Of a DNA stretch of 36,360 nt, positions 15,547 through 24,303 are shown piece by piece. Each line of letters starts with the position of its first letter. The first letter of the stretch is position 1. Position numbers and translations under genes: made by a program. Source of the stretch: Aliikangiella sp964411875 (GTDB lineage Bacteria > Pseudomonadota > Gammaproteobacteria > Enterobacterales > Kangiellaceae); assembly GCA_964411875.1 (NCBI GenBank), contig CAYPMT010000008.1, forward strand, positions 1-36,360. Direction: 5' to 3'. The notes beneath the pieces are model-generated. The model saw only the letters and a program-made list of their open reading frames with translations. It had not been told where the DNA came from and made no database searches.

Positions 15547-16896
15547 ATGAGCACAAAACCTTTAGATATAAATAGCTTCATGCAACAAATAAAAGATAAA
15601 AACCCTGGTGAAACTGAGTTTCATCAAGCCGTTCAAGAAGTTGCTGAAGATATTATTCCCTTTGTTAATGAAAACCCTAAATATAAGCAAGCAGCTATCC
15701 TTGAACGGATGGTTGAGCCTGACCGAGTGGTTTCGTTTAGAGTTTCTTGGACAGATGACGAAGGTAACATTCACGTTAATCGTGGTTATCGAGTTCAATA
15801 TAATAGTGCGATTGGTCCTTATAAAGGCGGTTTGCGTTTTCATCCAACAGTGAACCAAAGTGTTTTAAAGTTTTTAGGCTTTGAGCAGGTATTTAAAAAT
15901 AGCTTAACCACCTTGCCTATGGGTGGTGGTAAAGGTGGTTCAGATTTTGATCCTAAGGGTAAGTCTGATCGAGAAGTTATGCGTTTTTGTCAGTCATTTA
16001 TGGTTGAACTACACAAGCACATCGGCGCTAACCGTGATGTGCCAGCTGGTGATATTGGTGTTGGTGCTCGTGAAATTGGTTATTTATATGGTCAGTATAA
16101 GCGCTTAGAAAATGAGTTTACCGGTACATTAACCGGCAAATCATTAGAGTTTGGTGGTAGTTTAATTCGTACTGAAGCAACGGGTTATGGCGCGGTTTAT
16201 TTTGCGGAATTGATGCTTCAGCATAAAGGTGATTCAATTAAGGGTAAAACGGTTGTAGTTTCTGGTTCGGGTAACGTTGCTCAGTATGCCACTGAAAAAG
16301 TCATTCAGCTAGGCGGTAAAGTTGTCACTATGTCTGACTCTTCGGGTTACATTTATGATCCTGCTGGTATTGATGAAGACAAGCTTGCGTTTCTTATTGA
16401 ACTTAAAACCGTTAAACGTGGCCGTATTAAAGAGTATGCGGATAAATATGCTTGTGAATTTTTCCCTGGTGAAAAACCTTGGGGCGTTAAGTGTGATGTT
16501 GCCTTGCCTTGTGCGACTCAAAATGAAATTGATGTTGAAGATGCTAAAAAGTTGGCAACTAATGGTATTATCGCTGTTTCTGAGGGTGCTAATATGCCAA
16601 CCTATATTGATGCGATTCATGTTTTTCAAAAGGCTAAAGTACTTTATGCGCCGGGTAAAGCATCTAATGCCGGTGGCGTAGCGGTTTCAGGTTTAGAAAT
16701 GTCTCAAAACAGTCTACGTATATCTTGGACAAGAGAAGAAGTTGATGACCGTTTGAAGTCAATAATGAAAGATATTCATGACCAATGCTTACAATATGGT
16801 GATAAGGGTGGTGATACAATTGATTATGTTAAAGGCGCTAATATTGCTGGCTTTGTAAAAGTTGCAAACGCTATGTTGGCTTACGGTGTTGTTTAG
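15547..16896 (+). CDS. gdhA: NADP-type glutamate dehydrogenase
   Basis: This aminates 2-oxoglutarate to glutamate with NADPH. At 449 residues it matches the hexameric bacterial family (E. coli 447). Substrate residues are visible: Lys93 in IGPYKGGLRFHP, Lys117 in FEQVFKNSL, catalytic Lys129 in PMGGGKGGSDFDP and Asp169 in VPAGDIGVG. The coenzyme domain has VVVSGSGNVAQY. NADP use is inferred from overall likeness to GdhA. A clear AAAGGAAA ribosome site precedes the ATG, and a strong terminator follows 41 bases after the stop, so it is transcribed alone. Confidence 0.96.
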   Translation: MSTKPLDINSFMQQIKDKNPGETEFHQAVQEVAEDIIPFVNENPKYKQAAILERMVEPDRVVSFRVSWTDDEGNIHVNRGYRVQYNSAIGPYKGGLRFHPTVNQSVLKFLGFEQVFKNSLTTLPMGGGKGGSDFDPKGKSDREVMRFCQSFMVELHKHIGANRDVPAGDIGVGAREIGYLYGQYKRLENEFTGTLTGKSLEFGGSLIRTEATGYGAVYFAELMLQHKGDSIKGKTVVVSGSGNVAQYATEKVIQLGGKVVTMSDSSGYIYDPAGIDEDKLAFLIELKTVKRGRIKEYADKYACEFFPGEKPWGVKCDVALPCATQNEIDVEDAKKLATNGIIAVSEGANMPTYIDAIHVFQKAKVLYAPGKASNAGGVAVSGLEMSQNSLRISWTREEVDDRLKSIMKDIHDQCLQYGDKGGDTIDYVKGANIAGFVKVANAMLAYGVV

Positions 16897-16937
16897 TTAT
16901 TATTTATTTCAGAACTGCTGGACAAGTAAGAATAAAG

Positions 16938-16962
16938 AAGCCGACGTTAAGTCGGCTTTTTT
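16938..16962 (+). terminator. Intrinsic terminator of gdhA
   Basis: AAGCCGAC (16938-16945), a 5-base loop, then GTCGGCTT (16951-16958) running into six T's (16957-16962) is a textbook Rho-independent hairpin. Confidence 0.9.
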
Positions 16963-16984
16963 ACGTAATGACGAAGATAAAATA

Positions 16985-17164
16985 TCATACGCTTTTCATC
17001 AATAACCAAATAAATAAACTAATAGCACCTAAAATAGCTATAGCTCCCAGCCAATCCTTTTGAGTACCCTTGGGGCTATGTTTTAACATATGCATCGCCC
17101 GAGGAAATACTACCGCAATAAATGCAATCATTAAAATGGCAGAGCCAATCTTCATCCAGTCCAT
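16985..17164 (-). CDS. Small two-span inner-membrane protein, 59 residues
   Basis: This gene is easily missed because of its length. An ATG at 17164, preceded by a good GAGGAT ribosome site, opens 59 codons ending in TGA at 16985. The product begins MDWMKIGSAILMIAFIAVVF, has a basic turn (RAMHMLKHSPKGTQKDW), and a second hydrophobic span (AIAILGAISLFIWLLM). It resembles conserved small proteins of unknown function that I recall from Pseudomonas-type genomes (an opening close to M-W-KIGSA and an SPK turn). It follows the BI-1 gene on the same strand beyond a terminator. No function is proposed. Confidence 0.7.
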   Translation of the reverse strand: MDWMKIGSAILMIAFIAVVFPRAMHMLKHSPKGTQKDWLGAIAILGAISLFIWLLMKSV

Positions 17165-17188
17165 TTTTTTATCCTCAGTTGAATACCT

Positions 17189-17214
17189 AAAAAGAAGGCT
17201 CCCTAAGGAGCCTT
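17189..17214 (-). terminator. Intrinsic terminator after the BI-1 gene
   Basis: On the minus strand AAGGCTCC, loop TTAG and GGAGCCTT are followed by CTTTTT. It lies 25 bases past the BI-1 stop and just before the small membrane protein's ribosome site, so some read-through may feed that gene. Confidence 0.8.
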
Positions 17215-17238
17215 TTAATGAATAACAAGTGGTGAATT

Positions 17239-17907
17239 TTAATCGTCACTAGCAAAACCAAGCAAATGAAGCAAGCTTGTAAAAATATTGAATATATTAA
17301 GAAACAACGCAACAGTCATCATAATGTAGTTGGTTGACTCAGGCCTGTGAATCATTTGGCTTGTATCATATAAAATGAAACCACTCATAATTAATATAAC
17401 AACGGCTGAGATGGCCAATGATAGAGCAGGAATCGCTAAGAAAATATTGGCTAGTGATGCCACTAATGCAACCAAAAGGCCAACCATCAAAAAACCACCC
17501 ATGAAACTAAAGTCTTTCTTTGTAGTTAATGCATAGCCAGAAAGTGCAAAGAAAATTAATCCTGTGCCAGCTAGTGCAGTACCAACAATTTGGGTTCCGT
17601 TGGATAAGCTCAGGTAATGGTTAAGTAGTGGGCCAATACCAAAGCCAAGTAAGCCAGTTATTGCAAAAACGACACCGATACCGCTAGCAGAGTTTGCCGT
17701 TTTAGGTAATACAAAGAACATCAGTAAAAATGAAATACCAATACATATTAAGTAAGTCATGGAAGGCATTTCTAACATTGTGGATACTGCCGCCATGATG
17801 GCCGAGAACACGAAAGTTGCGGATAACAACAAATAGGTATTCTTGAGAACTTTATTAATTTCAATAGAACTTCGACTTCTTTCAATCGCTGGTGAGTTGT
17901 TTCGCAT
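17239..17907 (-). CDS. yccA: Bax inhibitor-1 / YccA family membrane protein
   Basis: The 222-residue inner-membrane protein has about seven hydrophobic spans. Its N-terminus (SSIEINKVLKNTYLLLSATFVFSAIMAA) matches E. coli YccA (THKVLRNTYFLLSLTLAFSAI). Late segments SGFILYDTSQMIH and FLNIFNIFTSLLHLLGF carry the BI-1 signature, with the aspartate implicated in proton or calcium handling. In E. coli YccA binds and restrains the FtsH protease; that role is inferred here. The open frame reaches 17967, but the ATG at 17907 has a very strong GGAGGAG site. It has its own terminator. Confidence 0.92.
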   Translation of the reverse strand: MRNNSPAIERSRSSIEINKVLKNTYLLLSATFVFSAIMAAVSTMLEMPSMTYLICIGISFLLMFFVLPKTANSASGIGVVFAITGLLGFGIGPLLNHYLSLSNGTQIVGTALAGTGLIFFALSGYALTTKKDFSFMGGFLMVGLLVALVASLANIFLAIPALSLAISAVVILIMSGFILYDTSQMIHRPESTNYIMMTVALFLNIFNIFTSLLHLLGFASDD

Positions 17908-17954
17908 TATCGTACTCCTCCGATAAACAATTAATTGATACAGGTATAAGCTAT

Positions 17955-17983
17955 AATATATAGGCATAAAGTAAATAAACCAA
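17955..17983 (-). promoter_or_regulatory. Candidate sigma-70 promoter of the BI-1 gene
   Basis: Minus-strand TTGGTT (17983-17978), a 17-base spacer, then TATATT (17960-17955) predict a start near 17948 and a 40-base leader. Assigned by eye. Confidence 0.4.
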
Positions 17984-18149
17984 GTGCCTAGGTCAAGTAT
18001 TTTACCTAAAATGTAACAATATTTTAGTAAGAGGTTTCTTTTGAAGGGAATATTTCAATTTTTTTAACGTTAAGGCTTTTCCAATAAGGAATATTCCGGT
18101 AGTATGCTGCGCCTAAATTGCAAGATGCTATCTGTATACTAAACAGTTT

Positions 18150-18240
18150 GGAGAGATGGCAGAGTGGTCGAATGCACCGGTCTTGAAAACCGGCAAGGGT
18201 TAATAGCCCTTCTAGGGTTCAAATCCCTATCTCTCCGCCA
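18150..18240 (+). tRNA. tRNA-Ser(UGA), CCA encoded
   Basis: The 91-base class II tRNA has acceptor GGAGAGA paired with TCTCTCC, a D-arm (GCAGAGTGGTCGAATGC), anticodon stem CCGGT/ACCGG with loop CTTGAAA (anticodon TGA at 18184-18186), and a long variable arm (AAGGGTTAATAGCCCTT). The T-arm is AGGGTTCAAATCCCT. The gene ends GCCA, so CCA is encoded. It reads serine UCA and related codons. Confidence 0.97.
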
Positions 18241-18272
18241 TATTGAGGTTCGTTAAGAACCAATAAGAAATT

Positions 18273-18301
18273 AAAAAGGCCACCTACCAGGTGGCTTTTT
18301 T
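18273..18301 (+). terminator. Intrinsic terminator of tRNA-Ser
   Basis: GCCACCT (18279-18285), loop ACC, AGGTGGC (18289-18295), then six T's; the upstream A-run can extend the stem. It closes the tRNA transcript 39 bases after its 3' end. Confidence 0.88.
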
Positions 18302-18441
18302 AATTATGATGAAGAATTAGACTCTCACTCTTTAAGCACCTAAAGTACCCAATAAATCTAATAATTTGCTAGACTTATTCTGGTAAACTATCGAAATTCT
18401 ATTTTTGATTAAACAAATGCATATCTAACTAGGAAAACTCA

Positions 18442-20667
18442 ATGGCAACTTCTAAAATTATTTACACTAAAACTGATGAAGCCCCCGCGTTAGCGACCTA
18501 TTCTTTGCTGCCAGTTATTCAAAAGTTTGCCAAGGCGGCAGATATTCTTGTTGAAACGAGCGATATTTCTTTGGCGGCTAGAATCATGGCGAGTTTTCCT
18601 GACTCTTTGCAAGAAGGCCAAAAAATAGCCGATGACCTATCTCATCTAGGTACGTTAGTTTTAGAGCCTGAGACTAATATTATTAAGTTGCCTAATATTA
18701 GTGCTTCAATTCCCCAGTTAAAAGAAGCCATTAAAGAGCTGCAAGACCAAGGCTATGCTTTACCGGATTATCCTGATGAGCCTAATACAGCAGAGCAAAA
18801 AGAAATTAAGTCTCGCTACGATAAAATTAAAGGTAGTGCGGTTAACCCGGTTTTAAGAGAGGGTAACTCTGATCGGCGAGCACCTATGGCGGTTAAAAAT
18901 TATGCGCGTAAAAATCCTCATAGCATGGGGGCTTGGAGTGCAGATTCAAAATCTTATGTGGCTAGCATGTCTGAGGGTGATTTTTTTGCTAATGAGCAGT
19001 CGGTAACTTTAGATAAAGAAAATAGTCTTAAAGTTGAGTTAGTCGATGGCGATGGTCATGTTTCAACATTAAAAGAAAACTTAGCCGTTCAAGCTGGCGA
19101 AATTATTGATGCCACCATGATGAGCCAAAAATCGTTATCTGCTTTTATCGAAAAAGAAATTAATCAGGCGAAGGAAAAAGGTTTGTTATTTTCATTGCAC
19201 TTAAAAGCGACCATGATGAAGGTGTCCGATCCAATTATTTTTGGCCATGTTGCTACAGTTTTTTATCAAGAAGTTTTAAACAAACACGCTGAGTTGTTTG
19301 ATGAAATAGGTGTTAATGTTAATAATGGTATTGGTGATATTTACACTTGTATTAAAGATCTACCACAAGATAAGCAAGATGAAATTAAAGCGGATATCCA
19401 AGCAGTTTATACCAAGCGTCCTGATTTAGCGATGGTTAATTCTGACAAGGGGATTACTAACTTACATGTTCCTTCCGATGTGATTGTCGATGCTTCTATG
19501 CCGGCTATGATTCGTAGCTCTGGACAAATGTGGAATAAGCAAGGGCAACAGCAAGATACGGTAGCAGTTATTCCTGACCGTTGTTATTCCGGCGTTTATC
19601 AAGAAACGATTAATTTTTGTAAAGAGCATGGGGCTTTTGACCCGACCACTATGGGGAGCGTTCCTAATGTTGGTTTGATGGCTCAAAAAGCTGAAGAGTA
19701 TGGTTCGCATGATAAAACATTTCAAATACCAACCAATGGTGAGGTAAGAGTTGTTGATCAAAATGGACAGGTATTAATTTCTCACCAAGTTGAGAAGGGT
19801 GATATTTGGCGTATGTGTCAAGTTAAAGATGCGCCTATACAAGACTGGGTTAAGCTTGCAGTTAAACGAGCTCGCTTAACGGATACACCAGCTATTTTTT
19901 GGTTGAATAGTGAGAGAGCACATGATGCGCAATTAATTAAAAAAGTTGAAGCCTATTTACCTCAGCATGATATAGACGGATTAGATATTAAAATCATGGC
20001 ACCGGTTGAAGCGACACGCTTTAGTTTACAAAGAATCAAACAAGGCCAAAATACGATTTCTGTGACGGGTAATGTGTTGAGAGATTATTTAACGGATCTT
20101 TTCCCTATTTTAGAGTTGGGTACAAGTGCAAAAATGTTGTCCATCGTACCTTTAATGAACGGTGGCGGACTATTTGAAACCGGAGCCGGTGGTTCAGCCC
20201 CTAAGCATGTAGAACAGTTTGAACAGGAAAATCATTTACGTTGGGACTCATTAGGTGAGTTTTTGGCGTTAGCAGCCTCTTTAGAGCATTTGAGTGAAAC
20301 AACTGGTAATGCTAAAGCACAGGTTTTAGCAGATACACTTGATGAAGCAACAGAAGCTGTTTTGGCTAACAATTGCTCGCCACGCAGAAAGTCTGGCGAG
20401 CTGGATACTCGAGGCAGTCACTTTTATTTGACACTTTACTGGGCAAAGGCATTAGCTGAGCAGAATAAAGATGCAGAGCTTAAAGCTTACTTTGCTGATT
20501 TTGCAAAAGATTTACTAGATAATAAGAGTCAAATTTTAGCAGAGTTAATCGATATTCAGGGAAAAGCGGTTGATATTAAAGGTTACTATAAAGCAGATGA
20601 AGCTTTAGCTGTTCAAGCAATGAGACCAAGTGAGTTATTTAACCAGGCATTGCAAAAGCTTGAGTAA
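18442..20667 (+). CDS. icd: Monomeric NADP isocitrate dehydrogenase
   Basis: This oxidatively decarboxylates isocitrate to 2-oxoglutarate with NADP, as a single large chain unrelated in length to the 416-residue E. coli dimeric enzyme. The 741 residues match the roughly 740 of the Azotobacter/Vibrio/Colwellia type. Recognisable pieces are KIIYTKTDEAPALATYSLLP, PVLREGNSDRRAP, LHLKATMMKVSDPIIFGH, PDRCYSGVYQ, RDYLTDLFPILELGTSAKML and ETGAGGSAPKHVEQF. Unlike the dimeric enzyme it is not thought to be a target of the AceK kinase. It is a single-gene unit with an AACTAGGAAAAC ribosome site, and its products feed gdhA upstream. No hairpin terminator is obvious after it. Confidence 0.97.
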   Translation: MATSKIIYTKTDEAPALATYSLLPVIQKFAKAADILVETSDISLAARIMASFPDSLQEGQKIADDLSHLGTLVLEPETNIIKLPNISASIPQLKEAIKELQDQGYALPDYPDEPNTAEQKEIKSRYDKIKGSAVNPVLREGNSDRRAPMAVKNYARKNPHSMGAWSADSKSYVASMSEGDFFANEQSVTLDKENSLKVELVDGDGHVSTLKENLAVQAGEIIDATMMSQKSLSAFIEKEINQAKEKGLLFSLHLKATMMKVSDPIIFGHVATVFYQEVLNKHAELFDEIGVNVNNGIGDIYTCIKDLPQDKQDEIKADIQAVYTKRPDLAMVNSDKGITNLHVPSDVIVDASMPAMIRSSGQMWNKQGQQQDTVAVIPDRCYSGVYQETINFCKEHGAFDPTTMGSVPNVGLMAQKAEEYGSHDKTFQIPTNGEVRVVDQNGQVLISHQVEKGDIWRMCQVKDAPIQDWVKLAVKRARLTDTPAIFWLNSERAHDAQLIKKVEAYLPQHDIDGLDIKIMAPVEATRFSLQRIKQGQNTISVTGNVLRDYLTDLFPILELGTSAKMLSIVPLMNGGGLFETGAGGSAPKHVEQFEQENHLRWDSLGEFLALAASLEHLSETTGNAKAQVLADTLDEATEAVLANNCSPRRKSGELDTRGSHFYLTLYWAKALAEQNKDAELKAYFADFAKDLLDNKSQILAELIDIQGKAVDIKGYYKADEALAVQAMRPSELFNQALQKLE

Positions 20668-20962
20668 AGCTTAGAATGGGGTAAACCTGAAGAACCGGTA
20701 TAGGAAAAAACTTTGATAAATATATCGATTTGCTATATTAGGTTACCAAGATAGTTTTATCCTTTTATGTGTTAAAGACAGCAATAGTTTTCAACATTGC
20801 ATAAGCAAAAAGGGCAAATAATTAGTAGAAATTTAGCTTAGAGAGGTTTTCTTGGGTCTTATTTGATGACAAAAAAAAGACTGCAAAACCTTTGCAAGAT
20901 GAGATTCTTATTAAATAAAGCTTCTTTATAAGGGAGCTTTACTCAAATTTTGAGCCTAAGGC
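20668..20962. other. Intergenic stretch between convergent icd and cspD
   Basis: I see no gene of credible length in these 295 bases. A short palindromic run (CTCAAATTTTGAG, about 20943-20955) and AGCCTAAGGCT overlap the end of cspD, and an imperfect AAAGCT/AGCTTT stem lies just beyond. They may help end the cspD transcript, but none is a convincing terminator. Confidence 0.4.
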
Positions 20963-21196
20963 TTAGCTTTCAGGAGTTAGTTCTGAAATAGAGCCTGTCG
21001 GTGTTATATCTTGAGCATGTAAGCCTTTTGGACCTTCACAAGTGTCATAATTGACTTCTTGGCCTGCTTTCAGACTTTTATACCCATCCATCTCAATTGT
21101 GGAATAATGAGCGAAGATATCTTCTCCACCATTATCAGGACGAATAAAACCATAGCCTTTAGCATTGTTGAACCACTTTACAGTACCTGTTGCCAT
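20963..21196 (-). CDS. cspD: Cold-shock-domain protein CspD
   Basis: The 77-residue nucleic-acid-binding protein opens TGTVKWFNNAKGYGFIRPDNG (RNP1 KGYGFI) and has RNP2 DIFAHY, followed by STIEMDGYKSLKAGQ, closely like E. coli CspD. CspD of E. coli is induced in stationary phase and inhibits replication by binding single-stranded DNA. That role is supported here by the position, divergent from clpS-clpA as in E. coli. A GGAGCAAAAA ribosome site precedes the ATG. Confidence 0.94.
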   Translation of the reverse strand: MATGTVKWFNNAKGYGFIRPDNGGEDIFAHYSTIEMDGYKSLKAGQEVNYDTCEGPKGLHAQDITPTGSISELTPES

Positions 21197-21505
21197 TTTT
21201 TGCTCCTTCTAGTACCTGACTGAAATTATACAACCAGTAGGTTAAAAAAAGAGATAAAGGGCCCTTTTTTTAATTTTCTAAGCCTACTGATAGTTTACCT
21301 AAACAGGTAACGAGGATTTATGTCATAAAAGTAATATAAAGTCAAGAAGAGTCCTTTTAGAATAAGCATTAGTTACCTTTACATTATTTTATATCTTAAA
21401 AAAGTGAAGGGTGGGTTGAAAAAAGCTGGTTATATCCCATTATTCTTGATATAGAATAGAAGTTAGAAAATATGCAAATTTCACTTAATTGACTAGAATT
21501 AAATT
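21197..21505. other. Divergent control region between cspD and clpS
   Basis: These 309 bases contain no credible gene. They are AT-rich with poly-A/T tracts. A loose plus-strand promoter for clpS could be TTGAAA (21416-21421) with TATTCT (21441-21446), but the 19-base spacer is long. TAGAAT at 21452-21457 is another -10 candidate. A long untranslated leader for cspD would fit its family. Confidence 0.4.
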
Positions 21506-21829
21506 ATGAGCGACGAAAATCATCGCGAGCAAGAAGAACCCGGTGTTGCGGTAGCCGAAGTTGAGCCGGAAACCGAGCATCCTAAAATGTATAAAGTTAT
21601 CTTATTAAATGATGACTATACCCCTATGGATTTTGTTGTTCAGGTTCTGAAAGTGTTTTTTTACAAAAATATGGAACAAGCAACTCAAATAATGCTCAAA
21701 GTACATTATGAGGGTAAAGCAACAGCAGGCATATATACGGCTGAAATGGCCGAAACGAAAGTAGCCCAAGTGACTGATTATGCAAGGGCAAACGAGCATC
21801 CTCTCATGTGTTATTTAGAGGCAGAGTGA
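21506..21829 (+). CDS. clpS: ClpS adaptor for N-degron substrates
   Basis: The 107-residue adaptor has the core YKVILLNDDYTPMDFVVQVL, with the Asn-Asp-Asp pocket that reads N-terminal Leu, Phe, Tyr and Trp, and AEMAETKVAQVTDYARANEHPLMC near the end. Its flexible acidic N-terminus (about 1-24) is the part that normally enters the ClpA pore. It hands substrates to ClpAP and stops ClpA self-degradation. clpA begins 42 bases downstream. The ribosome site is weak. Confidence 0.96.
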   Translation: MSDENHREQEEPGVAVAEVEPETEHPKMYKVILLNDDYTPMDFVVQVLKVFFYKNMEQATQIMLKVHYEGKATAGIYTAEMAETKVAQVTDYARANEHPLMCYLEAE

Positions 21830-21871
21830 GACTGTTTAGATGCTTAAAGCAGTATAGATAAGGTGTAGATT

Positions 21872-24151
21872 ATGTTGAGTAAAGATTTAGAACTAACGTT
21901 AAATTTGGCGTTTGCTGATGCTAGAGAAAAACGTCATGAGTTTATGACTGTTGAACATTTATTGCTCGCACTGCTTGATAATAAGCATGCTGTCAATGTG
22001 CTTCGCTCTTGTGGTGCGGATATTCAAAAGTTACATGGTCAACTTACACAGTTTATTTTAGAGACTAGTCATATTTTGCCCGAAGAAGCAGGTGAAGTTG
22101 ATACTCAACCAACACTTGGCTTTCAACGTGTTTTGCAAAGAGCGGTATTTCATGTGCAGTCTTCTGGTAAAAAAGAAGTGACTGGTGCCAATATTCTTGT
22201 TGCGATTTATAGTGAGCAAAAGAGTCAAGCCGTTCAGTTTTTACAACAGCAAGATATTTCTCGTTTAGATATTGTGAATTATATTTCACATGGTATTTCT
22301 AAAATTCAAAGTGATGAGCTTGAAACAGAAAGTATTGAATTTGATGAATTATCACAAAAAGAAAAAACCACTAAACAGCCAGGTGCTTTAGCCTCTTACA
22401 CCTTTGATTTGAATCAAATGGCTAAAGATGGAAAGATTGATCCGTTAATTGGTCGTGATCATGAAATTGAGCGAGCAGTTCAAATTTTATCTCGTCGACG
22501 AAAAAATAACCCACTTTTTGTTGGCGATGCTGGTGTTGGTAAAACGGCTATTGCAGAAGGTTTAGCGAAACGTATCGTTGATGATGAAGTTCCTCAGGTT
22601 ATCCAAGACTGTCAAATTTATTCACTTGATTTAGGTGCTTTACTTGCAGGTACAAAATACCGAGGTGATTTTGAAAAGCGTCTTAAAGCGGTTTTGGCCG
22701 AGTTAAAAGCTAAACCAAACTCAGTATTATTTATTGATGAAATTCATACCATTATTGGTGCAGGTTCAGCATCAGGTGGTGTAATGGATGCATCGAATTT
22801 GATTAAGCCAATGCTTGCCAATGGTGAACTCAAGTGTATGGGCTCAACAACTTTTCAGGAGTACCGGGGTATTTTTGAAAAAGATCGTGCCTTAGCAAGA
22901 CGTTTCCAAAAAGTTGATATTGATGAGCCGAGCATTGCTGACACTATTAGTATTCTTAAAGGTTTACGTTCACGTTATGAAGAACATCATAATGTTGTTT
23001 ATTCTGATGCAGCGATTGATTCGGCGGTTAATTTATCGGCCCGCTATATTAATGATCGACAGCTACCAGATAAGGCTATTGATGTTATCGATGAAGCTGG
23101 TGCTAGCCGACAACTGCTTGATGAAGATCGTGATATAAAAATTTCAGTTCAAGATATTGAAAACATTATTTCTAAGATAGCTAAAATTCCCGCAAAAACT
23201 ATTTCTGTTGATGATAAAAAATCCCTTAAGAATTTAGATAAAAATCTTAAAATGGTGGTCTTTGGTCAAAACAAAGCGATTGACACTTTAACGAATGCAA
23301 TGAAATTATCTCGTTCTGGTTTAGGTCTTGAAGATAAACCAATTGGTAGCTTCTTGTTTGCGGGACCAACTGGTGTTGGTAAAACTGAGGTGACTAAGCA
23401 GTTAGCTAAAATTATGGGTATTGAGTTTATTCGTTTTGATATGTCTGAATATATGGAAGCTCATACGGTATCGCGTTTAATTGGTGCGCCTCCAGGTTAT
23501 GTTGGTTATGATCAAGGTGGTTTATTAACTGAAGCGGTAACTAAAAATCCTTACTCGGTTATTTTACTCGATGAAATTGAAAAGGCCCATAACGATGTTT
23601 ATAACTTGTTATTACAAGTGATGGATCATGGTGCTTTAACCGATAACAATGGTCGTAAAGCGGATTTTCGTAATGTGATTTTAGTAATGACAACCAATGC
23701 GGGTGCAGCTGAATTAGAAAAGCCAGGTATTGGATTCCAAGAGCATTCAAAAGAAAAAGATAACTTAGAAGTTATTAATCGCGTATTTACACCAGAGTTC
23801 AGAAACCGACTTGATGCAATTGTTTGGTTTGATTCGCTTAGTAAAGATGTTATTTGCTCAGTTGTCGATAAATTTATTGTTGAGTTACAAAGTCAACTTG
23901 ATAATAAAGGCGTTTCGCTTGAAGTGACTCAAGACGCAAGAAATTGGTTAGCCGAAGAAGGTTTTGATCCTAAAATGGGTGCACGACCTATGGCTCGCGT
24001 TATGCGTGAAAAAATTAAACGAGAATTGGCTGAAGAGCTCTTGTTTGGTCGTTTAGCCAACGGGGGGCAAGTTTCTGTCGGTTATGATAAAAAAGCCAAA
24101 GAGCTTGTGTTTGATATCCATGAGAAAAAAGAAGAAACTATTAAACAGTAA
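21872..24151 (+). CDS. clpA: ATP-dependent Clp protease ATPase subunit ClpA
   Basis: This AAA+ unfoldase feeds substrates into ClpP. The 759-residue chain (E. coli 758) has the double-repeat N domain (about 1-143) that binds ClpS. Ring D1 follows, with Walker A GDAGVGKT (218-225) and Walker B LFIDE (286-290). Ring D2 has Walker A GPTGVGKT (498-505), the pore loop GAPPGYVGYDQGG and Walker B ILLDEIEKAH. A PGIGFQ loop after TTNAGAAELE is the ClpP-docking tripeptide, which separates ClpA from ClpB. clpP is not in the window. It forms an operon with clpS and ends at a clear hairpin. Confidence 0.98.
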   Translation: MLSKDLELTLNLAFADAREKRHEFMTVEHLLLALLDNKHAVNVLRSCGADIQKLHGQLTQFILETSHILPEEAGEVDTQPTLGFQRVLQRAVFHVQSSGKKEVTGANILVAIYSEQKSQAVQFLQQQDISRLDIVNYISHGISKIQSDELETESIEFDELSQKEKTTKQPGALASYTFDLNQMAKDGKIDPLIGRDHEIERAVQILSRRRKNNPLFVGDAGVGKTAIAEGLAKRIVDDEVPQVIQDCQIYSLDLGALLAGTKYRGDFEKRLKAVLAELKAKPNSVLFIDEIHTIIGAGSASGGVMDASNLIKPMLANGELKCMGSTTFQEYRGIFEKDRALARRFQKVDIDEPSIADTISILKGLRSRYEEHHNVVYSDAAIDSAVNLSARYINDRQLPDKAIDVIDEAGASRQLLDEDRDIKISVQDIENIISKIAKIPAKTISVDDKKSLKNLDKNLKMVVFGQNKAIDTLTNAMKLSRSGLGLEDKPIGSFLFAGPTGVGKTEVTKQLAKIMGIEFIRFDMSEYMEAHTVSRLIGAPPGYVGYDQGGLLTEAVTKNPYSVILLDEIEKAHNDVYNLLLQVMDHGALTDNNGRKADFRNVILVMTTNAGAAELEKPGIGFQEHSKEKDNLEVINRVFTPEFRNRLDAIVWFDSLSKDVICSVVDKFIVELQSQLDNKGVSLEVTQDARNWLAEEGFDPKMGARPMARVMREKIKRELAEELLFGRLANGGQVSVGYDKKAKELVFDIHEKKEETIKQ

Positions 24152-24195
24152 ATTAAGCGGTTCTTTAATGTATTAATGTTTAGTCACCAATGCTC

Positions 24196-24217
24196 AGCCA
24201 TATTGCTATGGCTTTTT
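24196..24217 (+). terminator. Intrinsic terminator of clpS-clpA
   Basis: AGCCATA (24196-24202), loop TTGC, TATGGCT (24207-24213) followed by T's to 24217. It lies 45 bases after the clpA stop. Confidence 0.85.
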
Positions 24218-24303
24218 GTTATGGGGCTTTCTTACAGATTTGTGTTTCAGTCGAAATCTGTTATCTTAACTTCCTTATTTCCTCTTATTAGGAGTTGCTA
24301 GTA

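Noticed and set aside
15562..16681. Several open frames of 60-119 codons within gdhA on both strands
   Set aside because: The gdhA frame has all catalytic motifs; the others are low-complexity shadows without ribosome sites.
20866..20931. 21-codon open frame MTKKRLQNL... between icd and cspD
   Set aside because: No ribosome site, Lys-rich poly-A origin, too short to trust.
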